54,140 nt of DNA from Pseudomonas sp. GM78 (GTDB lineage Bacteria; Pseudomonadota; Gammaproteobacteria; Pseudomonadales; Pseudomonadaceae), in NCBI RefSeq assembly GCF_000282475.1, contig NZ_AKJF01000206.1:1-54140 (forward strand), in the 5' to 3' direction. The position numbers and the translations under genes were made by a program. Below are positions 9,644 through 18,729 of the stretch, one piece after another. The notes beneath the pieces were generated by a model, which saw nothing but the letters and a program-made list of their open reading frames with translations, had not been told where the DNA came from and searched no databases. Numbering within the stretch: the first letter of the stretch is position 1; each line of letters begins with the position of its first letter.

Positions 9644-10942
9644 TCAACGATTGACCGAGGCGGCGGGGATGCGCAGGACCAACGTGGCACCGAACAGCAG
9701 GACGCCGGTGATCAGGTACATGCCGATGGCGCTGGAGCCGGTCTGTGTGGTGACCCAGCCGATCAGATAGGGCGAGCAGAAGCCGGCGAGGTTGGCGAAG
9801 CTGTTGACCGCCGCGATGCCAGCGGCGGCGGACACGCCACCGAGCAGCGTGGTGGGCAGCATCCAGAACATCGATGTCGCGGAGAGAATTCCGGAAGCGG
9901 CCAGGCACAGACTGAGAATGGAGAGCAGTACATTCCCGCCCATCAGCGCCGCCAGGCTCAAACCGATGGCACCCGCGATCATCGGCACAATGAGGTGCCA
10001 GCGACGCTCACGGTGTTTGTCACCGCTGCGTCCGGCATACAGCATGGCCACGATTGCGCAGAGGTAGGGCAGGCTGGTCAGGAAACCGATGTGCAGCGGA
10101 TCGGAAACCCCCGCGTTACGCACCAGGGTTGGCAGCCAGAAGGTGAGGGCGTACTGGCCCATGACCACGCAGAAGTAGATCCCGGCCAGCAACCACAGAC
10201 GACGGTCGCGAATGAACTCACCCACTGAAGCATGGGTGACTTTCTGCTGGTCGTCCTCGGCCAGCTCACGGCTGATCAGTGCCTTTTCGTCATCATCCAG
10301 CCAACTGGCCTGATGCACGCCGTCCTTGAGATAGCTCAGCACCAGCAGCCCGATAAGCACCGTGGGCACTGCTTCCAGCACGAACATCCATTGCCAGCCG
10401 GCCCAACCGTGCATGCCGGCGAAGTGGTTCATGATCCAGCCCGAAAGCGGGCCGCCGACCATGCCCGACAGCGGGATGGCGATGAACCACAACACGGTCA
10501 TGCGCGCACGCCGGTAGGAGGGAAACCAGTAGGTCAGGTACAGCAGCAGACCCGGTGCCAGGCCGGCTTCGGCAACGCCGAGCAGGAAGCGCAGGGCGTA
10601 GAACTGCCAGGCGGTTTCGACGAAGGCGAACAGGGCGGAGACGATGCCCCAGGTGATCATGATGCGGGCGATCCAGACCCGCGCACCGACCTTGTGCAGG
10701 ATGATGTTGCTGGGCACTTCACAGAGGAAGTAGCCGATGAAGAACATGCCCGCGCCAAGTCCGTAGACGGTTTCGCTGAGCGCCAGGTCGTTCATCATTT
10801 GCAGCTTGGCAAAACCGACGTTGACCCGATCCAGGTAGGCGCACAGGTAGCACAGCATCAGGAACGGCATCAGGCGCCACGCAGTCTTGCGGTAGGCGTT
10901 GGAGCGCACGGTCGAAACCGCTTCGAGCGACAGGGTAGTCAT
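9644..10942 (-). CDS. MFS carrier, anion:cation symporter type
   Basis: This 432-residue protein should have twelve membrane spans. The opening (LMPFLMLCYLCAYLDRVNVGFAKL, positions about 24-47) and the GLGAGMFFIGYFLCEVPSN segment are hallmarks of the ACS family, which imports organic anions such as sugar acids and tartrate. The start at 10942 is preceded by AAGAG. It lies between the SDR and the transketolase subunits, so it probably imports the pathway substrate: a sugar acid or a small polyhydroxylated acid would fit. Confidence 0.88.
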   Translation of the reverse strand: MTTLSLEAVSTVRSNAYRKTAWRLMPFLMLCYLCAYLDRVNVGFAKLQMMNDLALSETVYGLGAGMFFIGYFLCEVPSNIILHKVGARVWIARIMITWGIVSALFAFVETAWQFYALRFLLGVAEAGLAPGLLLYLTYWFPSYRRARMTVLWFIAIPLSGMVGGPLSGWIMNHFAGMHGWAGWQWMFVLEAVPTVLIGLLVLSYLKDGVHQASWLDDDEKALISRELAEDDQQKVTHASVGEFIRDRRLWLLAGIYFCVVMGQYALTFWLPTLVRNAGVSDPLHIGFLTSLPYLCAIVAMLYAGRSGDKHRERRWHLIVPMIAGAIGLSLAALMGGNVLLSILSLCLAASGILSATSMFWMLPTTLLGGVSAAAGIAAVNSFANLAGFCSPYLIGWVTTQTGSSAIGMYLITGVLLFGATLVLRIPAASVNR

Positions 10943-11039
10943 GATGGTCTGATCTCTTGTTTTTATTGACCGCCAGGCTTGTGGCCCGGCTGCGTCGTCG
11001 ATCCAGAACCGCACGGGCCGCGAGGCCCGTCAGCTGTCA

Positions 11040-11789
11040 TCAGTGAATCAGCATGCCGCCGTTCACATCCAGGGTGATGCCGGTCAGGTAAGAGGATAGG
11101 TCGCTGGCCAGGAACAGCGCCGCGTTGGCCACATCCTGCGCCTCACCCAGGCGTCCGAGGGGGATGCCGTCGATGATCGCGTGGCGGCGTTCGTCCTGCA
11201 TCAGGCCGCCGGTGATATCGGTATGGATCAGGCCGGGGGCGATGGAGTTCACGCGCACCTTGTCCGGGCCCAGCTCGCGCGCCATGGCTTTGGCCAGGCC
11301 CAACACGCCGGCTTTGGCGGCGCTGTAGTGCGGGCCGCCGAAAATACCGCCGCCCCGTTGAGCGGAAACCGATGACATGCACACGATGCTGCCGGACGAC
11401 TGCTGGCGCATGACCGGGATCACCGCCTGGGACATCAGCAACGTACCGCGCAGGCTGACGTCCAGCACCTTGTCGTAATCCGCAGGGCGGATGTCCAGGG
11501 TCTTGAGGGGTTGGGTGATGCCGGCGTTGTTGATGAGGATGTCGATGCGACCGAAGTGCTCGATGATTGTCGCGACCGCCTGCTGCACCTGGGATTCGTC
11601 CGCGACGTTGGCGGCCAGGCCCAGATGGCCTTCGCCCAGGGAGGCCGCGGCATCGCGTGCGGCGGATTCGTCCAGATCGAGAATCACCACGCTGGCGCCC
11701 TGTTGCGCGAACGTGGTCGCGGTAGCGCGGCCGATGCCACGTGCGGACGCTGCACCGGTGATGATCGCGACTTTGCCTTGAAGAAGCAT
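11040..11789 (-). CDS. Short-chain dehydrogenase/reductase (FabG-like)
   Basis: A 249-residue classical SDR. The NAD(P) loop reads TGAASARGIGRA, NNAG is present, and the catalytic set is Ser139/140, Tyr155 and Lys159 (YSAAK). LDLD after the second strand favours NAD over NADP. The start at 11789 has GAGG nine bases upstream; the longer open frame to 11987 would overlap the promoter of the divergent LysR gene. First gene of the operon. Probable role: oxidising a hydroxyl of a sugar or sugar acid before transketolase cleavage (inference). Confidence 0.9.
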   Translation of the reverse strand: MLLQGKVAIITGAASARGIGRATATTFAQQGASVVILDLDESAARDAAASLGEGHLGLAANVADESQVQQAVATIIEHFGRIDILINNAGITQPLKTLDIRPADYDKVLDVSLRGTLLMSQAVIPVMRQQSSGSIVCMSSVSAQRGGGIFGGPHYSAAKAGVLGLAKAMARELGPDKVRVNSIAPGLIHTDITGGLMQDERRHAIIDGIPLGRLGEAQDVANAALFLASDLSSYLTGITLDVNGGMLIH

Positions 11790-11989
11790 GGAACAGTACC
11801 TCGGATGATTGTTTTTATGAGTCGATCCACCAGGAACCGATGACTCAGCTTGTTCTCCAGACTGCCCCTGAGCAATAACGCGAACGTCACTGGGTGCTGA
11901 AAAAAATTCAGCACTCGCCAGCGAAGTATCGGAATGATTGAATGGCGAAACGCCCGGTTTAAGTAACTTGCAGCGGAATAACCACAATC

Positions 11990-12904
11990 ATGCGCTCATC
12001 CGACGATGCACCTGTGATACTGCCACCCCTGAAAGCCATTCAGGCCTTCGAGCAGACAGCCCGTTTCGGCAATGTCGCTCGCGCCGCTGAATTGCTCGAC
12101 CTGACACCCTCGGCGGTCAGTCACCAGCTGGCCAAACTGGAGGCGATGATCGGGCGCCAGTTGTTTTTCCGGACCGCCAGGGGCGTGACCCTGACGCCGG
12201 TCGGCGAGCAATACCTGACGGAGGTTTCCGGCATCCTGCACAGCCTCGCCGTGGCCACCGAACGTGCCTCCAGCGACGTCAGCCTTGATTGCCTGCGGCT
12301 GCATTCATCACCCAGTTTCGGCCTGCTGTGGCTGATGCCGCGCCTTGAGCAGTTTCGCGAGAGCCACCCGGATATCCAGCTCAACCTTTCGTGTTCTTAT
12401 GAATCGCTGCACTTCAGCCGCGACAAGATCGACGTCGACATCCGCCATGGCATGCCCAATTGGCCGAGCTACGAAGTACGCACGATTCGCAATGAACGGA
12501 TTGCGGTCATGGCTTCCCCGAAGTTGCTGGAAAAACACCCGATCCGCAGCGCTGCGGATTTGCTCGACAGCCAGTTGATCCTGTCGGAGGCGACGCTGAT
12601 CAAGTGGCCACAGTTGTTCGCCCAGCACGGCGTCTCACGCCCGGAAAAACCCTACACCCTCAGCTTCGACCGTTCCTACATGACCCTGGAAGCCGCCAGT
12701 CACGGGCTTGGTTTTGCCCTCGAAAGTACCTTGCTGGCGCAGGACTATCTGGCACGTGGTGCATTGGTCGAGGTGGGACCTGCGTTGAGCGCGCCGATCA
12801 CCGCGCACCACCTGGTGTTTCCCCGCGCTCACTCGAACTTTCCCCGTGTCAGGCGTTTTCTGGAATGGATGCAAAAAGAGTTGGGGCATGACTTCAGCTA
12901 CTGA
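11990..12904 (+). CDS. LysR-family regulator, GcvA-like
   Basis: A 304-residue LysR protein. The opening LPPLKAIQAFEQTARFGNVA and the helix-turn-helix LLDLTPSAVSHQLAKLE place it in the GcvA/AmpR-like branch. It is divergent from the SDR-MFS-transketolase operon across 200 bp, so it is the likely local activator of that operon. It converges on the next LysR gene with a 7-bp gap. Confidence 0.9.
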   Translation: MRSSDDAPVILPPLKAIQAFEQTARFGNVARAAELLDLTPSAVSHQLAKLEAMIGRQLFFRTARGVTLTPVGEQYLTEVSGILHSLAVATERASSDVSLDCLRLHSSPSFGLLWLMPRLEQFRESHPDIQLNLSCSYESLHFSRDKIDVDIRHGMPNWPSYEVRTIRNERIAVMASPKLLEKHPIRSAADLLDSQLILSEATLIKWPQLFAQHGVSRPEKPYTLSFDRSYMTLEAASHGLGFALESTLLAQDYLARGALVEVGPALSAPITAHHLVFPRAHSNFPRVRRFLEWMQKELGHDFSY

Positions 12905-12911
12905 TTTTGCG

Positions 12912-13868
12912 CTACTTCATCATCAAGTCGGCCAGCTCCCGTTCGCGCTGGGAAACTTCCTCTTCCACCGCCCGCACTTCGCGCATGTAGGCCTCCACGG
13001 CGGGCGGCAGCGAGCGCTCCTTGAGCGAGATAAAACCGTAATGGGTGTGCGACGCCTGATCGTGGATGGGCAGCGGGACGATTTCACCCGCCAGCAACTC
13101 CCGCTCAAAGGTCGTCAACGTGCCGACGGCCAATGCATTGCTGTTCGCCGCGAATTGAACGATCTGCATGGGCACGTCAATTTCAATCGCCGGCACGAAA
13201 TCGCCGGTCACTGTGTCGTAGGCGCCGGCGCAGCCTGACGTCGCGCGTGACAGAAGGCCGGCCAGGCGGGACGGAATGCGCGACGCCACCCAAGGGTAAT
13301 CGAGTGCTTGCGCCCGCTTCAGGGAGCGTTGCGCAAGCAACGGATGGCCGGGCCGACAAAACAGGCGCCCCTGATGCTCACCCAACAGCTCGCAATTGAA
13401 TTCCTTTTCGCCTTGCAAGGCGCTGATTTCAGCGATCCCCAGATCCACCACACCGCTGGCGACCTGCTGCGCAACCTCTCGCCAACCGGCGACATGGGCC
13501 GTCACCTTGAGGTTCGGATGGCGGGTGTGCAACCGGGCAATGGCGCGGTAGCCGCTGATCACACTGGGGTAGGGCCCGAGGGCCACCTTGAGTGTACCGA
13601 TGTCGCCAACCGCCAGCAGGGCGATGTCCCGCCGAAGGTCCTCTTCGGCCATCAACAAGCGCTGGCTTTTGCCCTGCAGCACCTGACCGAACGCCGTCAG
13701 GCTCACGCCCTCGGTGCGTCGATCGAACAGCGTAACGCCAAGCTCCTGCTCCAGCAGCTGGATACTTTTACTGAGCGCCGGTTGCGAAACGCCCAGCGCT
13801 TTGGCGGCCTGACCAAAGTGTGCGTGTTCGATCAGCGCTAAAAACTGGCGTAGGCGGCGCGGGGTCAT
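12912..13868 (-). CDS. LysR-family regulator of the alkylsulfatase locus
   Basis: A 318-residue LysR protein: winged helix HAHFGQAAKALGVSQPALSK, then an effector domain and an unusual charged C-terminal tail (EEEVSQRERELADLMMK) that may form a short coiled coil. It is divergent from the secreted alkylsulfatase at 14014. In P. aeruginosa the sdsA1 sulfatase is likewise controlled by a neighbouring LysR regulator (SdsB1), so the same role is inferred here. Confidence 0.9.
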   Translation of the reverse strand: MTPRRLRQFLALIEHAHFGQAAKALGVSQPALSKSIQLLEQELGVTLFDRRTEGVSLTAFGQVLQGKSQRLLMAEEDLRRDIALLAVGDIGTLKVALGPYPSVISGYRAIARLHTRHPNLKVTAHVAGWREVAQQVASGVVDLGIAEISALQGEKEFNCELLGEHQGRLFCRPGHPLLAQRSLKRAQALDYPWVASRIPSRLAGLLSRATSGCAGAYDTVTGDFVPAIEIDVPMQIVQFAANSNALAVGTLTTFERELLAGEIVPLPIHDQASHTHYGFISLKERSLPPAVEAYMREVRAVEEEVSQRERELADLMMK

Positions 13869-13871
13869 GTC

Positions 13872-13887
13872 ATAACCTTTGTGTTAT
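13872..13887. promoter_or_regulatory. LysR-box-like inverted repeat
   Basis: ATAAC (13872-13876) and GTTAT (13883-13887) form an inverted repeat with a 6-bp centre, the usual size of a LysR half-site pair. It begins only 4 bp before the LysR start codon, a position suited to autorepression while also acting on the divergent sulfatase promoter. Confidence 0.5.
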
Positions 13888-14013
13888 CGATATTGAGCAA
13901 AACGGAATTTTTCGTAATCAAATGAATATGCTATTCCTTGCCGGGCGGGTCAAGACGAACAAGAGCAAACCCGCGCCATCAAAGGCATCGATACTCTGGC
14001 GAAGGAACATTTC

Positions 14014-16035
14014 ATGAACAACAAGACCCTCAGTTGCGCGCTGGCCGTCGCACTGTCCACGGGCTTCAACCCCAGCATTTTTGCTGCTCAGACAACTGCC
14101 GTGCCGGCCACGATTGAGCATTTCGATAACAAGGGCAAGTCGCCGTCTACGTACACCATCGAATATCAGAAGGGCGTGCGCGAGACGCTGCCTTTTGCAG
14201 ACAAACGCGATTTTGAAGAGGCCAAAAAAGGCTTCATCGCAGCCCCGACCTACAACAAGATCATGGGCGATGCGGGCAACGTCGCCTGGAACATGGGCAG
14301 CTACGATTTCCTGCTGGACGGCAAGGACTTCGACACGGTCAATCCTTCGCTGCAGCGCCAGGCCGTGCTCAACATGGCCTATGGTCTGTACGAGGTGGTG
14401 CCGGACCGGATCTATCAGATCCGCGGCTTTGACCTGGCCAACATCACGTTCATCAAGGGCGACACCGGCTGGATCGTTTTCGACACCCTGACCTCAAAGG
14501 AAACCGCCAGGGCGGCGCTGGCATTCATCAATGAAAAGCTGGGCAAGCGCCCGGTCGTGGCCGTGGTGATTTCCCACTCCCATGCGGACCACTTTGGCGG
14601 TGTCCGCGGCATCGTCGAAGAAGCGGACGTGCGCAGCGGCAAGGTCGCGCTGATCGCCCCCGTGGGTTTCATGGAGCATGCGGTCGCGGAAAACGTCTAC
14701 GCCGGCAATGCCATGAACCGCCGCGCATTCTTTCAATACGGCCTGCTGTTGCCACACAGTCCCTACGGTCATGTCGACATGGCGATCGGCAAAAACGCCG
14801 CGTCCGGCACCATGGGCCTGATTGAACCTAATCGATACATCGAAAAAGATTTCGAAAGCCTGACGATCGACGGCGTTCAAATGGACTTCCAGAACACGCC
14901 AGGCACCGAAGCACCGTCGGAAATGAATACCTGGTTCCCGCAATTCAAGGCGTTCTGGGCTGCCGAGAACATCACCGGCACCATCCACAACATCTACACC
15001 CTGCGCGGTGCTCTGGTGCGTGATCCGCTGGTGTGGTCGAAGAACATCAACAACGCCCTGTACCTCTACGGCCAGCAGGCGGATGTGATGCTCGCCGCAC
15101 ACAACTGGCCACGCTGGGGCAACGAACGGATCCAGGAAGTGATGCGCGCGCAACGCGATGCCTATGCCAACCTGAACAACGCCGTCCTGCACGCGGCGAA
15201 CCAGGGCGTCACCATCAACGAGATCCACAATGTCTACAAGTTGCCCGAGAGCTTGAAGAACAACTGGGCGACCCACAGCTATCACGGCTCGGAAGAACAC
15301 AACAGCCGCGCGGTGATCAACCGCTACCTGGGTTACTGGGATGCCAACCCGGCCACGCTGATGCCGCTGTCACCGAAGGATTCGGCACCGCTGTACGTCG
15401 AAATGATGGGCGGTGCGGAAAAGATCATGGCCAAGGGCAAGACCTTGTTCGACCAGGGCAAATACCGCGAAGCCTATGAAATTCTCAATAAGTTGGTGTA
15501 TGCGGAGCCGCAAAACACCCAGGCCAAGGACCTGCTGGCGGACGTCTATGAGCAGGTGGGCTATCAGAAGGAAAGTGCCGGCGTGCGCAACAGCTTCCTC
15601 GCGGCGGCCTATGAATTGCGCCACGGTATGCCCAAGGGCCTGGCACCGAAATCCAGCGGGCCGGACATTGTCCGCGCCATGAGCACAGAGCTGTGGCTCG
15701 AATACCTCGGCATCTGCCTGGATGGCAGCAAGGTGGCGGACCTGCATTTCGTCCTGAACCTCAAGACCCCGGACAATGGTGAACAGTTCGTGGTGGAGCT
15801 GAGCAATTCAACGCTGACCAGCATCAAGGGCCAGCAGGCAAAAAACGCCGACCTGACCCTCACCCTCGATCGCTCGGCGCTTGAAGGCGTGATGGCGAAG
15901 AAAGTCAGCCTCGATCAGCTGGTCGCGGACGGCAAGGCGACCTTTGAAGGCGATCGCAAACCGTTCGCCCAACTGATGGCCGCGATGACCCCGTTCACCC
16001 CGGACTTTGAACTGCTGCCGGGGACGAGGCAGTAA
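14014..16035 (+). CDS. Secreted alkylsulfatase (SdsA1/BDS1 type)
   Basis: A 673-residue metallo-beta-lactamase-fold alkylsulfatase. It has a signal peptide (residues 1-24, ending IFAA), the zinc motif H188-S-H190-A-D192-H193 followed by FGG, then a helical dimerisation domain (LYGQQADVMLAAHNWPRWGN) and a C-terminal SCP2-like lipid-binding domain (about 545-670, LHFVLNLKTPDNGEQF). The family cleaves the C-O or S-O bond of alkyl sulfates such as SDS, releasing alcohol and sulfate for growth. GAAGGA lies 7 bases before the ATG. No arylsulfatase formylglycine motif is present. Confidence 0.93.
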   Translation: MNNKTLSCALAVALSTGFNPSIFAAQTTAVPATIEHFDNKGKSPSTYTIEYQKGVRETLPFADKRDFEEAKKGFIAAPTYNKIMGDAGNVAWNMGSYDFLLDGKDFDTVNPSLQRQAVLNMAYGLYEVVPDRIYQIRGFDLANITFIKGDTGWIVFDTLTSKETARAALAFINEKLGKRPVVAVVISHSHADHFGGVRGIVEEADVRSGKVALIAPVGFMEHAVAENVYAGNAMNRRAFFQYGLLLPHSPYGHVDMAIGKNAASGTMGLIEPNRYIEKDFESLTIDGVQMDFQNTPGTEAPSEMNTWFPQFKAFWAAENITGTIHNIYTLRGALVRDPLVWSKNINNALYLYGQQADVMLAAHNWPRWGNERIQEVMRAQRDAYANLNNAVLHAANQGVTINEIHNVYKLPESLKNNWATHSYHGSEEHNSRAVINRYLGYWDANPATLMPLSPKDSAPLYVEMMGGAEKIMAKGKTLFDQGKYREAYEILNKLVYAEPQNTQAKDLLADVYEQVGYQKESAGVRNSFLAAAYELRHGMPKGLAPKSSGPDIVRAMSTELWLEYLGICLDGSKVADLHFVLNLKTPDNGEQFVVELSNSTLTSIKGQQAKNADLTLTLDRSALEGVMAKKVSLDQLVADGKATFEGDRKPFAQLMAAMTPFTPDFELLPGTRQ

Positions 16036-16074
16036 CTCCGATTGTGCGGCTGATCCTGGCAATGGACAGGTAGG

Positions 16075-16103
16075 CGGGCGCGTCTGTGGCTTGGACGCGC
16101 CCG
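16075..16103. terminator. Strong hairpin between convergent genes
   Basis: CGGGCGCGTC (16075-16084) and GACGCGCCCG (16094-16103) pair perfectly over 10 bp around a 9-nt loop. It lies 39 bp after the sulfatase stop and 33 bp before the end of the facing aminotransferase gene. There is no real T-tract, so it may end transcription inefficiently or protect 3' ends. Confidence 0.6.
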
Positions 16104-16136
16104 TCAATGTTCAGTGCCGTGGGCCGGCATGAAGGC

Positions 16137-17270
16137 TTAGTTAACCATCACCTCGTCCAGTGCCTGCTCAAGGGTGCTGACCGTGCGCTCGATATTGTGC
16201 AGCTTTTCGAGGCCGAACAGACCGATGCGGAAGGTCTGGAAGTCGGCCGGCTCGTCGCATTGCAACGGCACTCCGGCGGCAATCTGCAGGCCGTGGGCGA
16301 CAAATTTCTTGCCGCTCTTGATGTCGGCAACATCGGTGTAGCTCACCACGACGCCAGGGGCCTGAAAGCCGGCGGCGGCCACGCTCTTGATGCCTTTGCC
16401 GGTCAACATGGCGCGCACCCGATCGCCCAGCGCCTGCTGTTCGTCACGGACCTTGTCGAAACCGTAGGCTTGCGTCTCTTTCATCACCTCGTTGAACCGC
16501 GCGAGGGAATCGCAGGGCATGGTCGCATGGTAGGCATGTCCGCCCTGTTCGTAGGCCTGCATGATCTGCAGCCACTTTTTCAGGTCGCAGGCGAAGCTGC
16601 TGCTCTGCGTCTGCTCGATGCGCTCGAGGGCCAGGGCACTGAACATCACCAGGGCGCAGCAAGGGGAGGCGCTCCAGCCTTTCTGCGGTGCGCTGATCAG
16701 CAGGTCGACGGCGCATTTGTGCATGTCCACCCAAAGCGTGCCTGAGGCGATGCAGTCCAGCACGAACAGGCCACCCACCGCATGCACGGCGTCGCCGACG
16801 GCCCGCAGGTAGTCGTCGGGCAAGATAATCCCTGATGAGGTTTCCACGTGGGGGGCGAAGACAATCTGCGGCCTCGAAGCCTCGATGGCTGCCAGCACTT
16901 CATCTAGAGGGGGAGGGGCGTAGGCCGCCTGGCGACCCGTGTCGACCGGTCGGGCTTTCAGCACCGTAGTGGCCGCCGGGATGTTGCCCATCTCAAGGAT
17001 CTGGCTCCAGCGATAACTGAACCAGCCGTTGCGTATCACCAGGCATTGCTGGTTGGTAGCAAACTGTCGCGCCACCGCCTCCATGCCGAATGTGCCGCTG
17101 CCCGGCACCACCGCAACACCCTGGGCGTTGTAGACCTGTTTCAGGGTCCTGGAAATGTTCTTCATCACGCCTTGAAACGACTGCGACATGTGGTTGAGCG
17201 AGCGGTCGGTGTAGACCACCGAGTACTCGACCAGCCCGTCGGGATCGATGCTGGGATACAACTTTGACAT
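16137..17270 (-). CDS. Class V aminotransferase (alanine-glyoxylate type)
   Basis: This 377-residue PLP enzyme is of the alanine/serine-glyoxylate aminotransferase class. GSGTFGMEAVAR (about 57-68) is the cofactor phosphate loop, LDCIASGTLWVDMH (171-184) carries the PLP-contacting Asp, and Lys197 in SAPQKGWSASP is the Schiff-base lysine. The start at 17270 has AAAGGAG seven bases upstream. It is a single gene, so the amino donor cannot be read from context; aminoethylphosphonate or purine-derived glyoxylate routes are alternatives. Confidence 0.88.
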   Translation of the reverse strand: MSKLYPSIDPDGLVEYSVVYTDRSLNHMSQSFQGVMKNISRTLKQVYNAQGVAVVPGSGTFGMEAVARQFATNQQCLVIRNGWFSYRWSQILEMGNIPAATTVLKARPVDTGRQAAYAPPPLDEVLAAIEASRPQIVFAPHVETSSGIILPDDYLRAVGDAVHAVGGLFVLDCIASGTLWVDMHKCAVDLLISAPQKGWSASPCCALVMFSALALERIEQTQSSSFACDLKKWLQIMQAYEQGGHAYHATMPCDSLARFNEVMKETQAYGFDKVRDEQQALGDRVRAMLTGKGIKSVAAAGFQAPGVVVSYTDVADIKSGKKFVAHGLQIAAGVPLQCDEPADFQTFRIGLFGLEKLHNIERTVSTLEQALDEVMVN

Positions 17271-17281
17271 GGAGTGACTCC

Positions 17282-17320
17282 TTTGGCAGAGATGTTTGGC
17301 AGAGATGTTTGGCACAGATG
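17282..17320. repeat. Three 13-bp direct repeats before the aminotransferase
   Basis: TTTGGCAGAGATG occurs at 17282-17294 and 17295-17307, and once more with one change (TTTGGCACAGATG) at 17308-17320. The array abuts the ribosome binding site of the aminotransferase gene, inside its 5' leader. Confidence 0.8.
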
Positions 17321-17518
17321 TCCGTGGTATCGACCGTGCCCTAAGCCTTGGCAAATGACAAGATTGCCCGGAGAAAACAACCCATGGCTATCAGGCTGAA
17401 TCCTCTCACATGTATTCGCGACTAGAATTTCACTGCCGGCTCTTCCAGGGCCGAGAGTCAGATTTCAACCGCGCAGCGACAGGTCTCCGAGTGTTGTTCC
17501 GGTCTACGGGAAACATCT

Positions 17519-18217
17519 ATGACAAATCCGCCAGATAAAGCCGAATCCGACGAGGATTTAGGTCAGATGGTCATAGGGCGAGGGCCCTGCACCCATCTAT
17601 TGCTGCTCTTGCTGGGATTGATCCTCCTGTTTCCCTTTCTCGAGGAAGGTATAGCTGCTCGTACGTTGCTCGGCATTCTGTTTTCAATCGTGCTGCTCGT
17701 GGGCGCTTTCGCCACCCGGCAGACGCGGCGGGGGTTCATCCTCAAACTGGGCCTGGCGTTGCTGGGGGTTGGCCTTCAATGGGCGGCGTTGTGGGCTGGA
17801 AGCACCACGATGCTTTTCTGTGTCGGGATCGTTTATGCGGCATCTCTTGCCGTCTCGTTCATCGGAGTGCTTCGCTATATTCTCAAACGCGGGCCCATTA
17901 CCGCCGACAAGCTGCATGGCGCGCTGGCGGGTTACATCATGCTGGCCTTCGTCTGGTCCTTCGTCTATGCCCTGGTCGAGATCTCCAGCGCTGGCTCATT
18001 CGGCCCTGCCCACCTCGACTTCGGACAGCCCGGCACTTTCTTCAAACTGATCTATTTCAGCCTCACGACGCTCACGACCACAGGTTTCGGTGACGTTCTC
18101 CCGTTGACTAACCACGCCCGCTCACTGGTGATGGTTGAAGAGTTTTCAGGGGTTTTTTACGTTGGCGTGGTGATCGCGCGGCTTGCCGGTCTTTATCCGT
18201 CGAATCAGATCCAGTGA
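17519..18217 (+). CDS. Ion-channel protein with potassium-type pore
   Basis: A 232-residue membrane protein with about six hydrophobic segments (near 25-40, 47-63, 68-90, 94-120, 135-160, 200-225). The pore loop between the last two reads TLTTTGFGDVLP, a variant of the TVGYGD selectivity filter, so it belongs to the two-helix ion channel family. Gly-Phe-Gly in place of Gly-Tyr-Gly is tolerated in known potassium channels. There is no RCK/TrkA nucleotide-binding domain. Single gene; physiological role unknown. Confidence 0.85.
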   Translation: MTNPPDKAESDEDLGQMVIGRGPCTHLLLLLLGLILLFPFLEEGIAARTLLGILFSIVLLVGAFATRQTRRGFILKLGLALLGVGLQWAALWAGSTTMLFCVGIVYAASLAVSFIGVLRYILKRGPITADKLHGALAGYIMLAFVWSFVYALVEISSAGSFGPAHLDFGQPGTFFKLIYFSLTTLTTTGFGDVLPLTNHARSLVMVEEFSGVFYVGVVIARLAGLYPSNQIQ

Positions 18218-18270
18218 CTCTCGATTTGCCTGGGGCATCTTCGGGCATTAGTGATTGGGTGGTCTGCGAC

Positions 18271-18317
18271 CGACTGCTTTTGGCCGTTTTCTGCCTGTCA
18301 CGAAGGGCAGCAAACGA
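18271..18317. repeat. Interspersed intergenic repeat, copy 2
   Basis: This is the second copy of the element at 4914-4950, sharing GACTGCT, TTGGCCG, TGCC and the 13-mer CGAAGGGCAGCAA (18301-18313) in the same order. It lies between the ion channel and the end of the GFA-family gene. Confidence 0.55.
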
Positions 18318-18327
18318 CCCATCTCAG

Positions 18328-18729
18328 TCATTTAGCCTGCGGCCACCGATCCTGAATCTCATACCACGACGCCTTGGATTCAACTTCGATATGTCGCTGT
18401 GTCTCGGACTTGAAAGACGTGTCCAGGGTGCCCAGCGCTATGGATATCCAGTCGGCGTATTGCCCTTGGCTTTTTGACCAGAACAACGATGAACCGCATT
18501 GGCTGCAAAACTGCCGAAGTACTGATTCGGAAGAGTTGTAAGCCGTGATCTGCCCTGCACCTTCGATGAGATGCAGGTCAGTGCGGGGCACGCTTGCGTA
18601 GCTGGCAAACGCGGCCCCATGGCCTTTGCGACATTGGCTGCAATGGCAATGCGAAAGTGCTTTGGGGCGTGATTTGAGTTCGTACCTGACGGTGCGGCAG
18701 AGACAGCTGCCTTGGAGCGTGCCGGTCAT
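18328..18729 (-). CDS. GFA-family (CENP-V fold) zinc protein
   Basis: A 133-residue protein of the GFA/CENP-V domain family. The zinc cysteines are visible as GSCLC (residues 8-12), CHCSQCRKGHG (about 29-39) and FCSQCGSSLFW (about 74-84). The founding member was reported to aid glutathione adduct formation with formaldehyde, but most members have no proven activity. No glutathione or formaldehyde genes are nearby. Single gene. Confidence 0.88.
   Translation of the reverse strand: MTGTLQGSCLCRTVRYELKSRPKALSHCHCSQCRKGHGAAFASYASVPRTDLHLIEGAGQITAYNSSESVLRQFCSQCGSSLFWSKSQGQYADWISIALGTLDTSFKSETQRHIEVESKASWYEIQDRWPQAK

Noticed and set aside
8778-9908. Longer transketolase N-subunit starting at 9908
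   Set aside because: The extra 94 residues are Arg/His-rich noise overlapping the end of the MFS gene; the ATG at 9626 has a good ribosome site.
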